Source of the DNA: Gammaproteobacteria bacterium
GTDB taxonomy: Bacteria; Pseudomonadota; Gammaproteobacteria; SZUA-229
DNA: 32,422 nt
Reading direction: 5' to 3'
Assembly: GCA_029881795.1 (NCBI GenBank)
Contig: JAOULX010000020.1
Location: forward strand, 1-32,422
Positions 18,493-26,943 of the stretch are shown piece by piece. The position numbers and the translations under genes are program-made. Below the pieces are notes generated by a model. The model worked only from the letters and a program-made list of their open reading frames with translations, was not told the DNA's origin and did no database searches. Every line of letters begins with the position of its first letter. The first letter of the stretch is position 1.

Positions 18493-19538
18493 TTAAAATT
18501 GCCGATAAACCCTTACTCAGAAGCCTGGTTATTTTTTCTGCCTTTTTAACGGCCGGTGGCATCTGCGCCTATTTGCTAGCACCATTATTGATACCGATTA
18601 TCTTATCCTTCGCGCTGTATGCCTTATTCGGTCCGTTAAGCGGCTATCTGCAACGCAAAGGTTTTAATAACAGCGCCTCGGCACTTCTGGTATTACTGCT
18701 ACTGGTACTGATTAGCATCATAGGCATTTCGGTATTATTTCCTATGCTGGCAGAGCAACTGCTTATTTTACAAACTAAAATGCCAAAACTGTGGGAATCA
18801 CTGACCGTGTTAAGCGATCAGATCCGGCTTTTGCTGACCAACTACGGTATTAAATTTGACACCTCGACCATCACTAAACCAGTGATGAATATGTCATCGG
18901 AATGGAGTAAGGACGCAGTCTTTAAGGTATCTAATTTATTAATTGATATGTCGGTGACAGTGGTACTGGTACCGCTGTTTACCTTCTTTTTAATTCGTGA
19001 CTATAAGCAATTACGAAACCAGGCACTTGATCTGTTACCCAATAGCAGCTTTGAATTGGGCTGGCTTATTTATTACCGGGTCACGAAAAAACTGGAAATC
19101 TATATTCGCGGCATCATGTTACAGTCTGGAATTATGGCGATTGTAGTCTCTGTTGGATTTTATTTGACCGGCTTAGAGTCGCCAATTTTACTAGGTACGA
19201 TTGCTGGTTTATTAAACCTGATTCCTTACATCGGCCCGTTGCTGGCAATGGTTCCGCCAATCATTATTGCCCTGGGAACACCGGTGTTTGACCCGATGCT
19301 AATTACCGCAGCTGTCGGCGTGATTATTGCCGCGCAAATCATCGATAACGTGATAGTAGTGCCTGCTGTCATCGCCAACGCCGTCAACCTGCACCCGATT
19401 ACTGTCATTGTTGGTATCATTATTTTCGGAAACTTTTTTGGTTTTATCGGCATGATAATCGCCATTCCGGTGCTGGCAACCAGCAATATCATTCTGACAG
19501 GCCTGAGAAAAGGCCTGAAAAAAGACATTATGGCCTGA
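18489..19538 (+). CDS. AI-2E/PerM family membrane protein
   Basis: A 349-aa inner-membrane protein of the UPF0118 (AI-2E transporter/PerM) family. It has hydrophobic N-terminal helices (about 8-45 and 60-90), a soluble segment (about 95-145), another helix near 150-170 (VVLVPLFTFFLIRDY, where the FFLIRD motif is typical), and five closely packed C-terminal segments from about 205 to 340, including LLNLIPYIGPLLAMVPPIIIAL. Family members have been proposed as exporters or Na+/H+ antiporters; the substrate cannot be read from sequence. It overlaps the cyclic-nucleotide-binding gene by four bases and ends at a shared hairpin with the convergent protease gene. Confidence 0.92.
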   Translation: MIKIADKPLLRSLVIFSAFLTAGGICAYLLAPLLIPIILSFALYALFGPLSGYLQRKGFNNSASALLVLLLLVLISIIGISVLFPMLAEQLLILQTKMPKLWESLTVLSDQIRLLLTNYGIKFDTSTITKPVMNMSSEWSKDAVFKVSNLLIDMSVTVVLVPLFTFFLIRDYKQLRNQALDLLPNSSFELGWLIYYRVTKKLEIYIRGIMLQSGIMAIVVSVGFYLTGLESPILLGTIAGLLNLIPYIGPLLAMVPPIIIALGTPVFDPMLITAAVGVIIAAQIIDNVIVVPAVIANAVNLHPITVIVGIIIFGNFFGFIGMIIAIPVLATSNIILTGLRKGLKKDIMA

Positions 19539-19544
19539 TTAAAT

Positions 19545-19568
19545 AACGCGCTGTGGATTCAGCGCGTT
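19545..19568. terminator. Hairpin at convergent gene ends
   Basis: A 9-bp perfect stem (AACGCGCTG / CAGCGCGTT) has a 6-base loop. It lies just after the PerM-like gene and overlaps the last codons of the opposite-strand protease gene. The T-tracts are short on both sides, so it is a modest bidirectional terminator. Confidence 0.6.
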
Positions 19569-20197
19569 TGTAGCAGCATGGTATTACCGCTCTTCTCTAC
19601 TTTTAACTGCTTGAGAAAAGACATACCAAGCAAAGCATCCGTCGGATAAGCGCCTTCAATCACCACCGCCAATACATCAGACTGAGATATATCACCGACC
19701 TTAACCGACTTCAGTTTAACAACATAGGCCTGTGCAACCCCTGATGCAGTCTGTGTAGTGGTAGGCTTTCCGGTCAGACGATAACGAATATTGAGTTTTT
19801 TTGCCTGCTCCGAACTCATCGCAACCGCCGTCGCTCCGGTATCAACAAGAAAACGTACAGCACGGCCATTAATTGTGCCGGTAGTCTGGAACATACCCCT
19901 GCTGTCAGCATATATAGTTTTAGATTGCGTAGCCGATTTTTTGAAATCTAAAGAAACAGCCATTCCCATTTTGTAATTAGAACGCTCGCCGTTTATTTCC
20001 AGCATCACATCATTAGCAACCGGTCGGATATAACTAACACCCTGAGCTGACTGGCCCTGTTTGATGATATATTGCTGACCATCAATCAGTAGCACAACCT
20101 TGCCCGGAAACATACCCACAACCTGTACCGACTCAGCAGCAAACAGGTTTTGCCCAAAGAACATTAACAGCAGAAACCATCGTGACCGGTTTGTCAT
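19559..20197 (-). CDS. Periplasmic retropepsin-like aspartic protease (TIGR02281 type)
   Basis: A 212-aa protein with a signal peptide (positively charged start, hydrophobic 7-19, cleavage probably after AAE or FAA near 21). An N-terminal beta module (about 24-85: GMFPGKVVLLIDGQQYIIKQGQ..GV) resembles the homology region of GspC-like proteins. The C-terminal clan AA protease domain (about 100-212) has the catalytic motif FLVDTGAT with D119, the TASG flap and the LLGMSFL ending. It is a single-lobe protease and so must act as a dimer; no substrate is known to me. GGAG precedes the ATG. It is last in the riboflavin-thiamine operon, 12 bases after the outer-membrane-type gene. Confidence 0.85.
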   Translation of the reverse strand: MTNRSRWFLLLMFFGQNLFAAESVQVVGMFPGKVVLLIDGQQYIIKQGQSAQGVSYIRPVANDVMLEINGERSNYKMGMAVSLDFKKSATQSKTIYADSRGMFQTTGTINGRAVRFLVDTGATAVAMSSEQAKKLNIRYRLTGKPTTTQTASGVAQAYVVKLKSVKVGDISQSDVLAVVIEGAYPTDALLGMSFLKQLKVEKSGNTMLLQTR

Positions 20198-20209
20198 ATT
20201 ATGACTCCA

Positions 20210-20971
20210 TTAAAAGCTATACCTGATTCCGCTTTTATAACTGCTGTCATTTTTTTCAAGGCTGTTAAACGGTTTATTATCGTAGCTCACATCCATCGTG
20301 ATAAAATAAACCAGATCACTGACCACACTGAATTCAAAACTCAGTTGTTCAAGCGCACGGTAATCAGCAGCCGACTCTATATCGGGCTGATAGTAAGTGG
20401 TAGACAGAAAATTAACACCCTTAGTGACGCTGTACTTATAGGTAAAATAAATATTAGCGCGATTGATATTATCATATGTAACAGCACCTGCCGGTGGCTT
20501 TAATTCCTCACGCGAATGAAAAATACCCAAGCCCAGCTTTGCATAGCTATTTTTATTTTTTTCAAGTAACTGAAACCACATACCGGCACCCAGTAATGAG
20601 CGCAGTTGCAAGTCGGCAAATTCATTTTTTTCGAGCTGAAAAAAACTCTCCCAGCTAGATCTTGCTTTCGCGTTATTAACAAAACGGTAATGCATAAAAG
20701 ATTTATCGGTACTTTTAACACCTAAACTTTTTGCATAATCATACTTAAGTACCAGAAACTGTGTGGCGATATCGTTCCATTGCAAGCGACTGCCGAGCGA
20801 ACCCGAGCGAATTTCGGAGTTACCACTGACGCCGGACAAATCAAATTCTAGCTGCCCCTGAAAAGGTTTACTTTCTGACAAGGAATTAATTTTTTCGATA
20901 TTAACAATAGCGCTCAGCGGAGCTGCATACACAAACATGACTAAAAAAAATCCCGCGTAAACTCTAAACAT
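20210..20971 (-). CDS. Secreted outer-membrane-type protein, DUF481-like
   Basis: A 253-aa protein with a signal peptide (hydrophobic 5-20, likely cleavage after the APLSA region). The rest is alternating beta strands: FQGQLEFDLSGVSGNSEIRSGSLGSRLQW, ATQFLVLKYDYAKS, SFMHYRFVNNAK, then GAGMWFQLLEKN..YAKLGLGIFHSREE, ending in phenylalanine (GIRYSF) as in BAM substrates. The GNSEIRSG segment and a barrel of about 12 strands suggest the DUF481/YdiY family, but the match is by eye. It overlaps the end of pgpA by eight bases. Function is unknown. Confidence 0.7.
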   Translation of the reverse strand: MFRVYAGFFLVMFVYAAPLSAIVNIEKINSLSESKPFQGQLEFDLSGVSGNSEIRSGSLGSRLQWNDIATQFLVLKYDYAKSLGVKSTDKSFMHYRFVNNAKARSSWESFFQLEKNEFADLQLRSLLGAGMWFQLLEKNKNSYAKLGLGIFHSREELKPPAGAVTYDNINRANIYFTYKYSVTKGVNFLSTTYYQPDIESAADYRALEQLSFEFSVVSDLVYFITMDVSYDNKPFNSLEKNDSSYKSGIRYSF

Positions 20972-21452
20972 ACTGCAATCCTGTAATAATTAAATGCAAA
21001 CAAATAGCGGCCATGATACCGGCTAATACGTCATCGATCATAATACCCAGCCCGCCTTTTACCGATTTATCCAGCCAGCCGATAGGTTGTGGTTTTACAA
21101 TATCAAAAAAACGAAACAAAATAAAACCAAGCAGTACCCAATGCCATTCAAAAGGCACAGCAATCATGGTAATTAAATAACCGGCAAACTCATCCCAGAC
21201 GATGCCGGGGTGATCATGTACTCCCATCATTTTTGATGACTGATCACAGATATAAATACCAATAACCGAAACAAAGATCACCACCGCAACATAAGCCTCG
21301 ATATTAAGTGGCTGCAATAACAGATAAAGCGGTACCGCCATCAGAGTACCGAAGGTGCCTGGTGCTTTCGGTGCCAGGCCGCTGCCAAAACCCAGCGCTA
21401 AAAAATGCAGCGGATGTTTTAACAGACTGACAGGTAATTTTTTATGACTCAT
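20964..21452 (-). CDS. pgpA: Phosphatidylglycerophosphatase A
   Basis: Dephosphorylates phosphatidylglycerol phosphate to phosphatidylglycerol at the inner membrane. The 162-aa product has the family blocks GSGLAPKAPGTFGTL (about 23-37), DQSSKMMGVHDHPGIVWDEFAGYLITM (Mg-binding acidic residues) and RFFDIVKPQPIGWLDKSVKGGLGIMIDDVLAG, separated by hydrophobic segments. The ATG overlaps the thiL stop as ATGA. The thiL-pgpA pair is standard in gammaproteobacteria. Confidence 0.97.
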   Translation of the reverse strand: MSHKKLPVSLLKHPLHFLALGFGSGLAPKAPGTFGTLMAVPLYLLLQPLNIEAYVAVVIFVSVIGIYICDQSSKMMGVHDHPGIVWDEFAGYLITMIAVPFEWHWVLLGFILFRFFDIVKPQPIGWLDKSVKGGLGIMIDDVLAGIMAAICLHLIITGLQYV

Positions 21453-22393
21453 TTGAAATGTTCGAAACCTTTTTCATTGAAAGTGACTGTTTTGTTGTTC
21501 TGATCAACAAAGCTAAGTGAATCCGCTGTGCTGATCTGACCAATGCAGCTCAGCGCCAGTCCGGACTGATGCGAATACACTTCGACCTCTTTCGCCGCGT
21601 TTTTATTTACACAAAAACACAACTCATAGTCATCACCAAAACTTAATGCGGTCTGATAATCCGGCTGATTATGATAATAATCCATAAACTCTGCGGATAA
21701 CGGAATTTTGTTAAGCATAATCTCAGCACCGCACTGACTTTGGGAACATATATGCCCCAGATCAGAGATTAATCCGTCAGAGATATCGATACACGCGGTA
21801 GCGTGTTGCGCTAACCACAGACCCAGTTCAATACGCGGCTCAGGCTGGTTGAATTTTTTTATGCAGGACTGTGCAATATGCGTATCGCCCTGATAAGATC
21901 GCAAGCCTAATGCAGCATCACCCAAAACAGCGCTGACATATATCAGGTCACCGGGGCTGGCAGTAGATCGCAACAGTGGCTTTTTAACAAAGCCGTGCGC
22001 CTGAATTGTCACGGCTAAAGGACCACTGCAGGTATCGCCACCGATCAGCTGAACCTGATAACGCTCAGCCAGCTCAAAAACACCTCTGACAAACTCGGTT
22101 ATCCAATCAACATCAGCAACCGGCAGGGTTAATGACAAACTGACCCAGGCTGGTATTGCCCCGGCCGCTGCCAGATCACTCAGATTAACGGCTAGCGCTT
22201 TATAGCCTATGCAATAAGCCGAAGCAGAATCAGGAAAATGCACACCCTTGACCAGGGTATCCATTGAAACGGCCAGTGAATAACCTTCCGGTACAGACAA
22301 GATGGCACAGTCATCACCAATGCCTGTTACAACATCAGCACGCTGTACTGTTTGTGTATTGATCAGCTTGTAGATGAGTTCAAATTCAGTCAC
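21449..22393 (-). CDS. thiL: Thiamine-monophosphate kinase
   Basis: Phosphorylates thiamine phosphate to thiamine diphosphate, the active cofactor. The 314-aa product has GIGDDCAI at 24-31 (Mg/ATP aspartates), the SMDTLVKGVHFP segment, NLSDLAAAGAIP, GGDT and the ACIDISDGLISDLGHIC motif of the PurM/ThiL fold. The start codon is GTG at 22391-22393, with no obvious Shine-Dalgarno. It lies 69 bases after nusB and overlaps pgpA by four bases. Confidence 0.96.
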   Translation of the reverse strand: MTEFELIYKLINTQTVQRADVVTGIGDDCAILSVPEGYSLAVSMDTLVKGVHFPDSASAYCIGYKALAVNLSDLAAAGAIPAWVSLSLTLPVADVDWITEFVRGVFELAERYQVQLIGGDTCSGPLAVTIQAHGFVKKPLLRSTASPGDLIYVSAVLGDAALGLRSYQGDTHIAQSCIKKFNQPEPRIELGLWLAQHATACIDISDGLISDLGHICSQSQCGAEIMLNKIPLSAEFMDYYHNQPDYQTALSFGDDYELCFCVNKNAAKEVEVYSHQSGLALSCIGQISTADSLSFVDQNNKTVTFNEKGFEHFK

Positions 22394-22462
22394 AGCGTGT
22401 ACCGTAAATTGTGGCGTTAAAAATTTATTACGACTGTGACCGGTTTGCTTAGAACAGCCGGC

Positions 22463-22897
22463 TTAGTTTATTTCAGCCTGTCGCAGATCGTGCGCCGTTT
22501 TATCAACGATACCGTTGACAAAGGTATGACTGTTATCACCGCCGAAAGCTTTTGCCAAAACCACCGCCTCGTTGATCACCACTTTATAAGGCACATCAAG
22601 GCGATGCATTAATTCATAAGCGGAAAGGCGAATAATCGCTCTCTCGATCGGATCAGTTTTTTCCATCGTCTGATCCATATGCTTTTCTGTTGCAGCATCC
22701 AGCAGGTCGATCAATTGCGGCACTTTATGTATCAGTTCGACAAAATATTCGACATCGACTTTCGACATATCCTGCTCAGTCAGATACTGTGTTTCAATTT
22801 CTTTTAAGTCATTGCCTGTCATCTGCCACTGATAAATGGCCTGCATAGCCCGGCGTCGGGCTAAGCTGCGTTGCTTTACAAAACTGGGAGCTGCCAT
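22463..22897 (-). CDS. nusB: Transcription antitermination factor NusB
   Basis: Binds boxA RNA with S10/NusE in rRNA antitermination complexes. The 144-aa all-helical product has the basic N-terminus KQRSLARRRAMQAIYQW, the middle EKTDPIERAIIRLSAYELMHRLDVPYKVVINEAVVLAKAFGGDNSHTFVNGIVDK and the standard C-terminus. It starts three bases after the ribH stop, the usual ribH-nusB order. Confidence 0.97.
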   Translation of the reverse strand: MAAPSFVKQRSLARRRAMQAIYQWQMTGNDLKEIETQYLTEQDMSKVDVEYFVELIHKVPQLIDLLDAATEKHMDQTMEKTDPIERAIIRLSAYELMHRLDVPYKVVINEAVVLAKAFGGDNSHTFVNGIVDKTAHDLRQAEIN

Positions 22898-22900
22898 AAA

Positions 22901-23374
22901 TTAATCGATCTGCTTGAGTAAGTTGACCATTTCGATCGCAGTAACAGCGGCTTCAGCACCTTTGTTACCGGCCTTGGTACCGGCACGCTCAATCGCCTGC
23001 TCTATAGTGTTGGTAGTTAATACACCATTAATCACAGGAAGATTATGATCCAGAGAAACGGCAGCCATGCCTTTTGAAGCCTCGTTGGCGACAAAATCAA
23101 AATGCGGTGTTGATCCACGAATAACAGCACCGAGACCCACTATCGCATCAAAGTTTTCGGTTTGTGCCAGTTTTTGAATCGTCACCGGCATTTCATAAGC
23201 CCCGGGGACTCGTAATACGGTAATAGCGTCATCTGGTACACCACTGCGTTTGAACGCATCCAGCGCACCTGATAACAGGCTCTCTACAATAAAGCCGTTA
23301 AATCGCGCCACAACGATAGCAAATTTGCCACCGCTATAATGTAAATCACCTTCAATATTTTTTATCTCATTCAT
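22901..23374 (-). CDS. ribH: 6,7-dimethyl-8-ribityllumazine synthase
   Basis: Condenses 5-amino-6-ribitylaminouracil with 3,4-dihydroxy-2-butanone 4-phosphate to lumazine. The 157-aa product carries FAIVVARFN (18-26), VPGAYEMPV, the catalytic loop [19 protein letters not shown] with H91, and [25 protein letters not shown] precedes the ATG. It lies 53 bases after ribBA and directly before nusB. Confidence 0.97.
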   Translation of the reverse strand: MNEIKNIEGDLHYSGGKFAIVVARFNGFIVESLLSGALDAFKRSGVPDDAITVLRVPGAYEMPVTIQKLAQTENFDAIVGLGAVIRGSTPHFDFVANEASKGMAAVSLDHNLPVINGVLTTNTIEQAIERAGTKAGNKGAEAAVTAIEMVNLLKQID

Positions 23375-23427
23375 CTTTCTATCCTGATTTAAAACTCATT
23401 AATTAAAACGCTTGGGCTATGGTGTTG

Positions 23428-24546
23428 TTATTCGTCAGGTGCATCGGTACCTTTTACATAATCTACCACTTCAAGACCAAAACCTGCCAGACCGTGAATC
23501 TTGCGAGGCCGACTCATCAGACGCATTTTTTGAACCCCGATATCAGTCAATATTTGTGCACCCACACCCAGCGTTCTTAAATCGGTAGGCTGGTTTTCTG
23601 CATTATTGTCATCGGTTATTGCCTGCAAGGTCATTTGTTTGACGATGTCACGCGCAGCATGCTGCTTTCTGAGGATAACGATAACACCTGGTTCATCGCT
23701 CTCGGATATCTGCTGCATAGCTTTATCTAAAGGCCAGCCACAGTGCTCTGTTGAGCCTAAAGCATCGCATAAAACATTTTCCATATGGACACGTACCAGC
23801 ACCGGCTTATCAGCCTCGATTTTGCCTTTAACCATTGCAAGGTGCAGACAATTATCCAGATTATCCTGATAAGCATACAGCCGATAATTACCAAAATGGG
23901 TCGGGAAGTCAGTTTCAGTGACCCGTTCTACCGTCTTTTCATTTTCAATCCGGTACTTGATCAGATCTTCGATCGAGCCCATTTTCAGGCCGTGCTCTTT
24001 GGCAAAAATCTCAAGGTCAGGACGCCGTGCCATGGTGCCATCATCATTTAAAATTTCAACAATAACCGCGCTCGGATCAAGCCCTGCCAGACGAGCAAAA
24101 TCACAACCTGCTTCGGTATGGCCGGCCCGGTTTAAAACACCACCGGGCTGAGCCATCAATGGGAAGATATGACCGGGCTGAATAATATCTTCAGGTCTGG
24201 CATCTTCAGCAACCGCTGCCAGCACAGTTTTCGCACGGTCGGCGGCAGAAATACCGGTAGTAACACCTTCTGCCGCTTCAATCGATAAAGTAAAATTAGT
24301 GCCATGCTCTGCGTTAGTGCCATTGACCATTAACGGCAAACGCAGTTGCTGGCAACGATCGCGGGTCAGGGTCAGACAGATCAGACCGCGACCGTATCGC
24401 GCCATAAAATTTATATCTTCTGCGGTTGTATGACTCGCAGCCATTAATATATCGCCTTCGTTTTCACGGTCTTCATCATCGACAATGACGACCATTTTCC
24501 CCTGACGAATATCTTCGATAATTTCTTCTATTGTATTAAATGCCAT
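23428..24546 (-). CDS. ribBA: DHBP synthase with degenerate GTP cyclohydrolase II domain (RibBX type)
   Basis: The N-terminal half (1 to about 205) makes 3,4-dihydroxy-2-butanone 4-phosphate from ribulose 5-phosphate. Its motifs are intact: DDEDRENEGD (23-32), EHGTNFT and HIFPL..GVLNRAGHTEAGCDFARLAGL. The C-terminal half (about 210-372) has the RibA fold (VLVRVHMEN, DLRTLGVGAQILTDIG) but not its active site. The zinc cysteines of SEC..RCDCG are replaced (N257; EHC at 267-269), and the RQEGRGIGL motif reads RKQHAARDI. GTP cyclohydrolase II activity is therefore unlikely, as shown for RibBX proteins of other gammaproteobacteria, and a separate ribA is expected elsewhere. It lies between ribE and ribH. 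Confidence 0.93.
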   Translation of the reverse strand: MAFNTIEEIIEDIRQGKMVVIVDDEDRENEGDILMAASHTTAEDINFMARYGRGLICLTLTRDRCQQLRLPLMVNGTNAEHGTNFTLSIEAAEGVTTGISAADRAKTVLAAVAEDARPEDIIQPGHIFPLMAQPGGVLNRAGHTEAGCDFARLAGLDPSAVIVEILNDDGTMARRPDLEIFAKEHGLKMGSIEDLIKYRIENEKTVERVTETDFPTHFGNYRLYAYQDNLDNCLHLAMVKGKIEADKPVLVRVHMENVLCDALGSTEHCGWPLDKAMQQISESDEPGVIVILRKQHAARDIVKQMTLQAITDDNNAENQPTDLRTLGVGAQILTDIGVQKMRLMSRPRKIHGLAGFGLEVVDYVKGTDAPDE

Positions 24547-24561
24547 AATTTAGTTTATCTT

Positions 24562-25227
24562 TTAAATATTTTTAATAAATCCATTCTCTGCAAGAAAGGA
24601 CATAGAGATACCATCAGTGTCTTTTTCCGCCGCTCTATCACCGAGCAGTAAACGCTCAAGATAGCGGGCAATCAGATCAACTTCAAGGTTAACCACGGTT
24701 CCGGGCTGGTAATGTTTAATCACCGTTTCCTGTATGGTATGTGGCACGATGTTTAATTCAAACACCGCACCGTTGACTTTATTTACCGTCAAACTGATTC
24801 CATCGACCGTAACAGAACCTTTATGAGCGATGTATTTAGCCAGCTCATCAGGTGCTTTAATGCTAAAACGTACCGAACGACCATCCTCTGAACGCTCAAT
24901 CACCTGTGCCACACCGTCGACATGTCCACTGACCAGATGACCGCCTAAACGGGTCGTCGGGGTTAAGGCTTTTTCCAGATTTACATCCGCGCCTTGTTGT
25001 AGTTTACCGGTGGCTGTGTGCTCTAATGTTTCATTCGAAACATCAGCCACAAAATGCGTCTGATCAAATTCTATCGCCGTTAAACAAACGCCGTTGACGG
25101 CAATACTGTCGCCGCACTGAACATCACTCATATCAAGTTTGCCAGTGGCTATTGTCAGGCGCAGATCACCGCCTTTTTTTTCAGCGGCAATGATATGACC
25201 CACCGACTCTATAATACCGGTAAACAT
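24562..25227 (-). CDS. ribE: Riboflavin synthase, alpha chain
   Basis: Dismutates two lumazines to riboflavin and the pyrimidinedione. The 221-aa product begins MFTGIIESVG and contains two homologous lumazine-binding barrels, the first with GDSIAVNGVCLT (39-50) and the second with GSVTVDGISLTVN (about 136-148), plus GGHLVSGHVDG between them. The ATG overlaps the stop of the HslV-like gene by one base (TGATG), so it is probably translated by re-initiation after that gene. The last 25 residues after the second barrel are slightly longer than in E. coli. Confidence 0.97.
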   Translation of the reverse strand: MFTGIIESVGHIIAAEKKGGDLRLTIATGKLDMSDVQCGDSIAVNGVCLTAIEFDQTHFVADVSNETLEHTATGKLQQGADVNLEKALTPTTRLGGHLVSGHVDGVAQVIERSEDGRSVRFSIKAPDELAKYIAHKGSVTVDGISLTVNKVNGAVFELNIVPHTIQETVIKHYQPGTVVNLEVDLIARYLERLLLGDRAAEKDTDGISMSFLAENGFIKNI

Positions 25228-25814
25228 CAGCTCTTTAACGCCAGTGTGTATGAGGTCATTGGCATTGAGGTTGCGCTGTTAAATTCGGCTCCGGCTTCGA
25301 CCCCAATTTTCGCGATTTCTTCAGCCGACTCGAGTCGGTCATACATCGCAAACATCGCACCCAGCGCAAATTCCGAGCCTGATCCAATCGCCCAGAAACG
25401 GTTAAATTCACTAACTTCACGCAGCGAATAAACACCAAAGATACCGTGCTCGTTCGCTATCAGTGCGTCGATATGTGTTGCCTCATACGGGTCATCTTCT
25501 TCATCTTTGCTGTTTAAAAAGTACTTATCTTTTAACACCGGGTGCAGCGCACGAAAAGACTCAAAAATATTTTCACGTGATGACAAATCGATTTCGATTT
25601 CATTTTCCGTCAGCGCTTCATCTTTAAGAATGCTTTCCATAACCAGCGCATGCGCAGCACTGCCTACAATGCCGAAATAACTGTCACCAAATTTCTGAAT
25701 TTTGTCATAAACCTTTTCATAGGTCGCCCCCATACGCAGATCACCAAAACTGGTTAAACTATCCGCGGCAATACAGACCTTACCGGCTTTTTTTACTACC
25801 ACAATCGTGGACAT
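25227..25814 (-). CDS. Proteasome/HslV-like Ntn hydrolase with N-terminal Ser
   Basis: A 195-aa protein with the proteasome-beta/HslV fold. MSTIVVVKKAGKVCIAADSL aligns with the HslV start MTTIV-type sequence. Counting Ser2 as residue 1 after Met removal, D18 and K34 occupy the catalytic Asp17 and Lys33 positions. A GSGSEFALGAM segment (about 143-153) matches the HslV GSGG..A region. The nucleophile is Ser rather than Thr, as known for Bacillus HslV/CodW. An acidic insert (KDEEDD, about 103-108) is unlike HslV. No hslU lies nearby, so it is not the ordinary HslVU protease. It overlaps ribD and ribE by one base each (TGATG), so it is tied to riboflavin gene translation. Substrate and partner are unknown. 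Confidence 0.82.
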   Translation of the reverse strand: MSTIVVVKKAGKVCIAADSLTSFGDLRMGATYEKVYDKIQKFGDSYFGIVGSAAHALVMESILKDEALTENEIEIDLSSRENIFESFRALHPVLKDKYFLNSKDEEDDPYEATHIDALIANEHGIFGVYSLREVSEFNRFWAIGSGSEFALGAMFAMYDRLESAEEIAKIGVEAGAEFNSATSMPMTSYTLALKS

Positions 25815-26941
25815 CAGTGCTGCTCCAGTCTGTTATTTATTAGCATTTCAGTGATCACCGGTCTGGCGGTAATACGCCAGTCCTCACCTACCGCCCGAAT
25901 ATCTTCTATTTTTAAATTGATACGCTGTTGCATAGTTTCTATATCAGGTAATGAAAATAAACCTTGCGCATCATTACCCATCAGATGCGAGGCCATATAA
26001 ATCACGATTTCATCAACCAGATTTTCGTTTAATAAAGCACCACATAAAACCGAACCGGCTTCAACATGCACCTCATTGACCTGATATTTTGCCAGCAGCT
26101 GCATCACCTGTTGCAAATCCAGTCTGCCGTTAATGACGGCCACTTCTTCCACCATTAAGTTAGGGTGCTCAATCGCAGCCGTCTTGTCAGCTGTCAACAA
26201 TAACACCTGGCCTTGAAGATTCAACAGTTTAGCCGTCGCCGGTAGTCTGCCATGGGTATCGAGTATGACGCGTAGCGGCTGTCGAATCTCGCCACTAAAT
26301 CCTGCATTTGTTTCATCGAAGCGAACATTCAGTGACGGATCATCAGCCAGTACCGTACCGATACCGGTCAGGATAGCCGAGCTGCGCGCGCGCATTCGCT
26401 GTACATCCTGTCTGGCATCAGGCCCGGTCACCCACTGACTTTCCCCCGATGCCATCGCAGTGCGACCATCCAGACTCATCGCCATCTTGACCCGCACAAA
26501 GGGCAGCCCCGTGTCCATGCGTTTGATAAAACCGGGGTTTAATTGCCGCGCTCTGGATTCCAGCAAGCCGACATGAACCTCTAGACCCGCCTCGCGCAAA
26601 CGGGCAATACCCTGTCCGGCAACTAATGGATTAGGGTCTTGCATTGCAATATAAACTGTTGAAATACCCGCCTCGATCAAGGCATCTGCACAGGGCCCGG
26701 TTTTGCCCTGATGACTGCACGGCTCCAGCGTGACATACGCGGTTGCACCGCGAGCCAACTCACCGGCTCGATTCAAAGCATTTATTTCAGCATGCGCTTC
26801 ACCGGCTTTCTGGTGCCAGCCAACAGCCACTTCCTGATTGTCTTTGACGATAACACAGCCCACATTCGGGTTTGGCGACGTACTATACACACCTCGTCTT
26901 GCATAACGCATTGCACTGGCCATAAAGCGAGTATTTTGCAT
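25814..26941 (-). CDS. ribD: Bifunctional riboflavin deaminase/reductase RibD
   Basis: Deaminates and then reduces the pyrimidine intermediate after GTP cyclohydrolase II. The 375-aa product has an N-terminal cytidine-deaminase-like domain with the HAE zinc/catalytic motif (H50, E52) and PCSHQGKTGPC (C75, C84). The C-terminal RibD reductase domain (about 147-365) has MSLDGRTAMASGESQWVTG and DDPSLNVR for NADPH and substrate. It starts two bases after nrdR and overlaps the HslV-like gene by one base. Confidence 0.97.
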   Translation of the reverse strand: MQNTRFMASAMRYARRGVYSTSPNPNVGCVIVKDNQEVAVGWHQKAGEAHAEINALNRAGELARGATAYVTLEPCSHQGKTGPCADALIEAGISTVYIAMQDPNPLVAGQGIARLREAGLEVHVGLLESRARQLNPGFIKRMDTGLPFVRVKMAMSLDGRTAMASGESQWVTGPDARQDVQRMRARSSAILTGIGTVLADDPSLNVRFDETNAGFSGEIRQPLRVILDTHGRLPATAKLLNLQGQVLLLTADKTAAIEHPNLMVEEVAVINGRLDLQQVMQLLAKYQVNEVHVEAGSVLCGALLNENLVDEIVIYMASHLMGNDAQGLFSLPDIETMQQRINLKIEDIRAVGEDWRITARPVITEMLINNRLEQH

Positions 26942-26943
26942 GG

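Noticed and set aside
24547-24561. FMN riboswitch before ribBA
   Set aside because: The gaps before ribBA, ribE and ribD are far too short, and no RFN-like sequence was seen upstream of glyA either.
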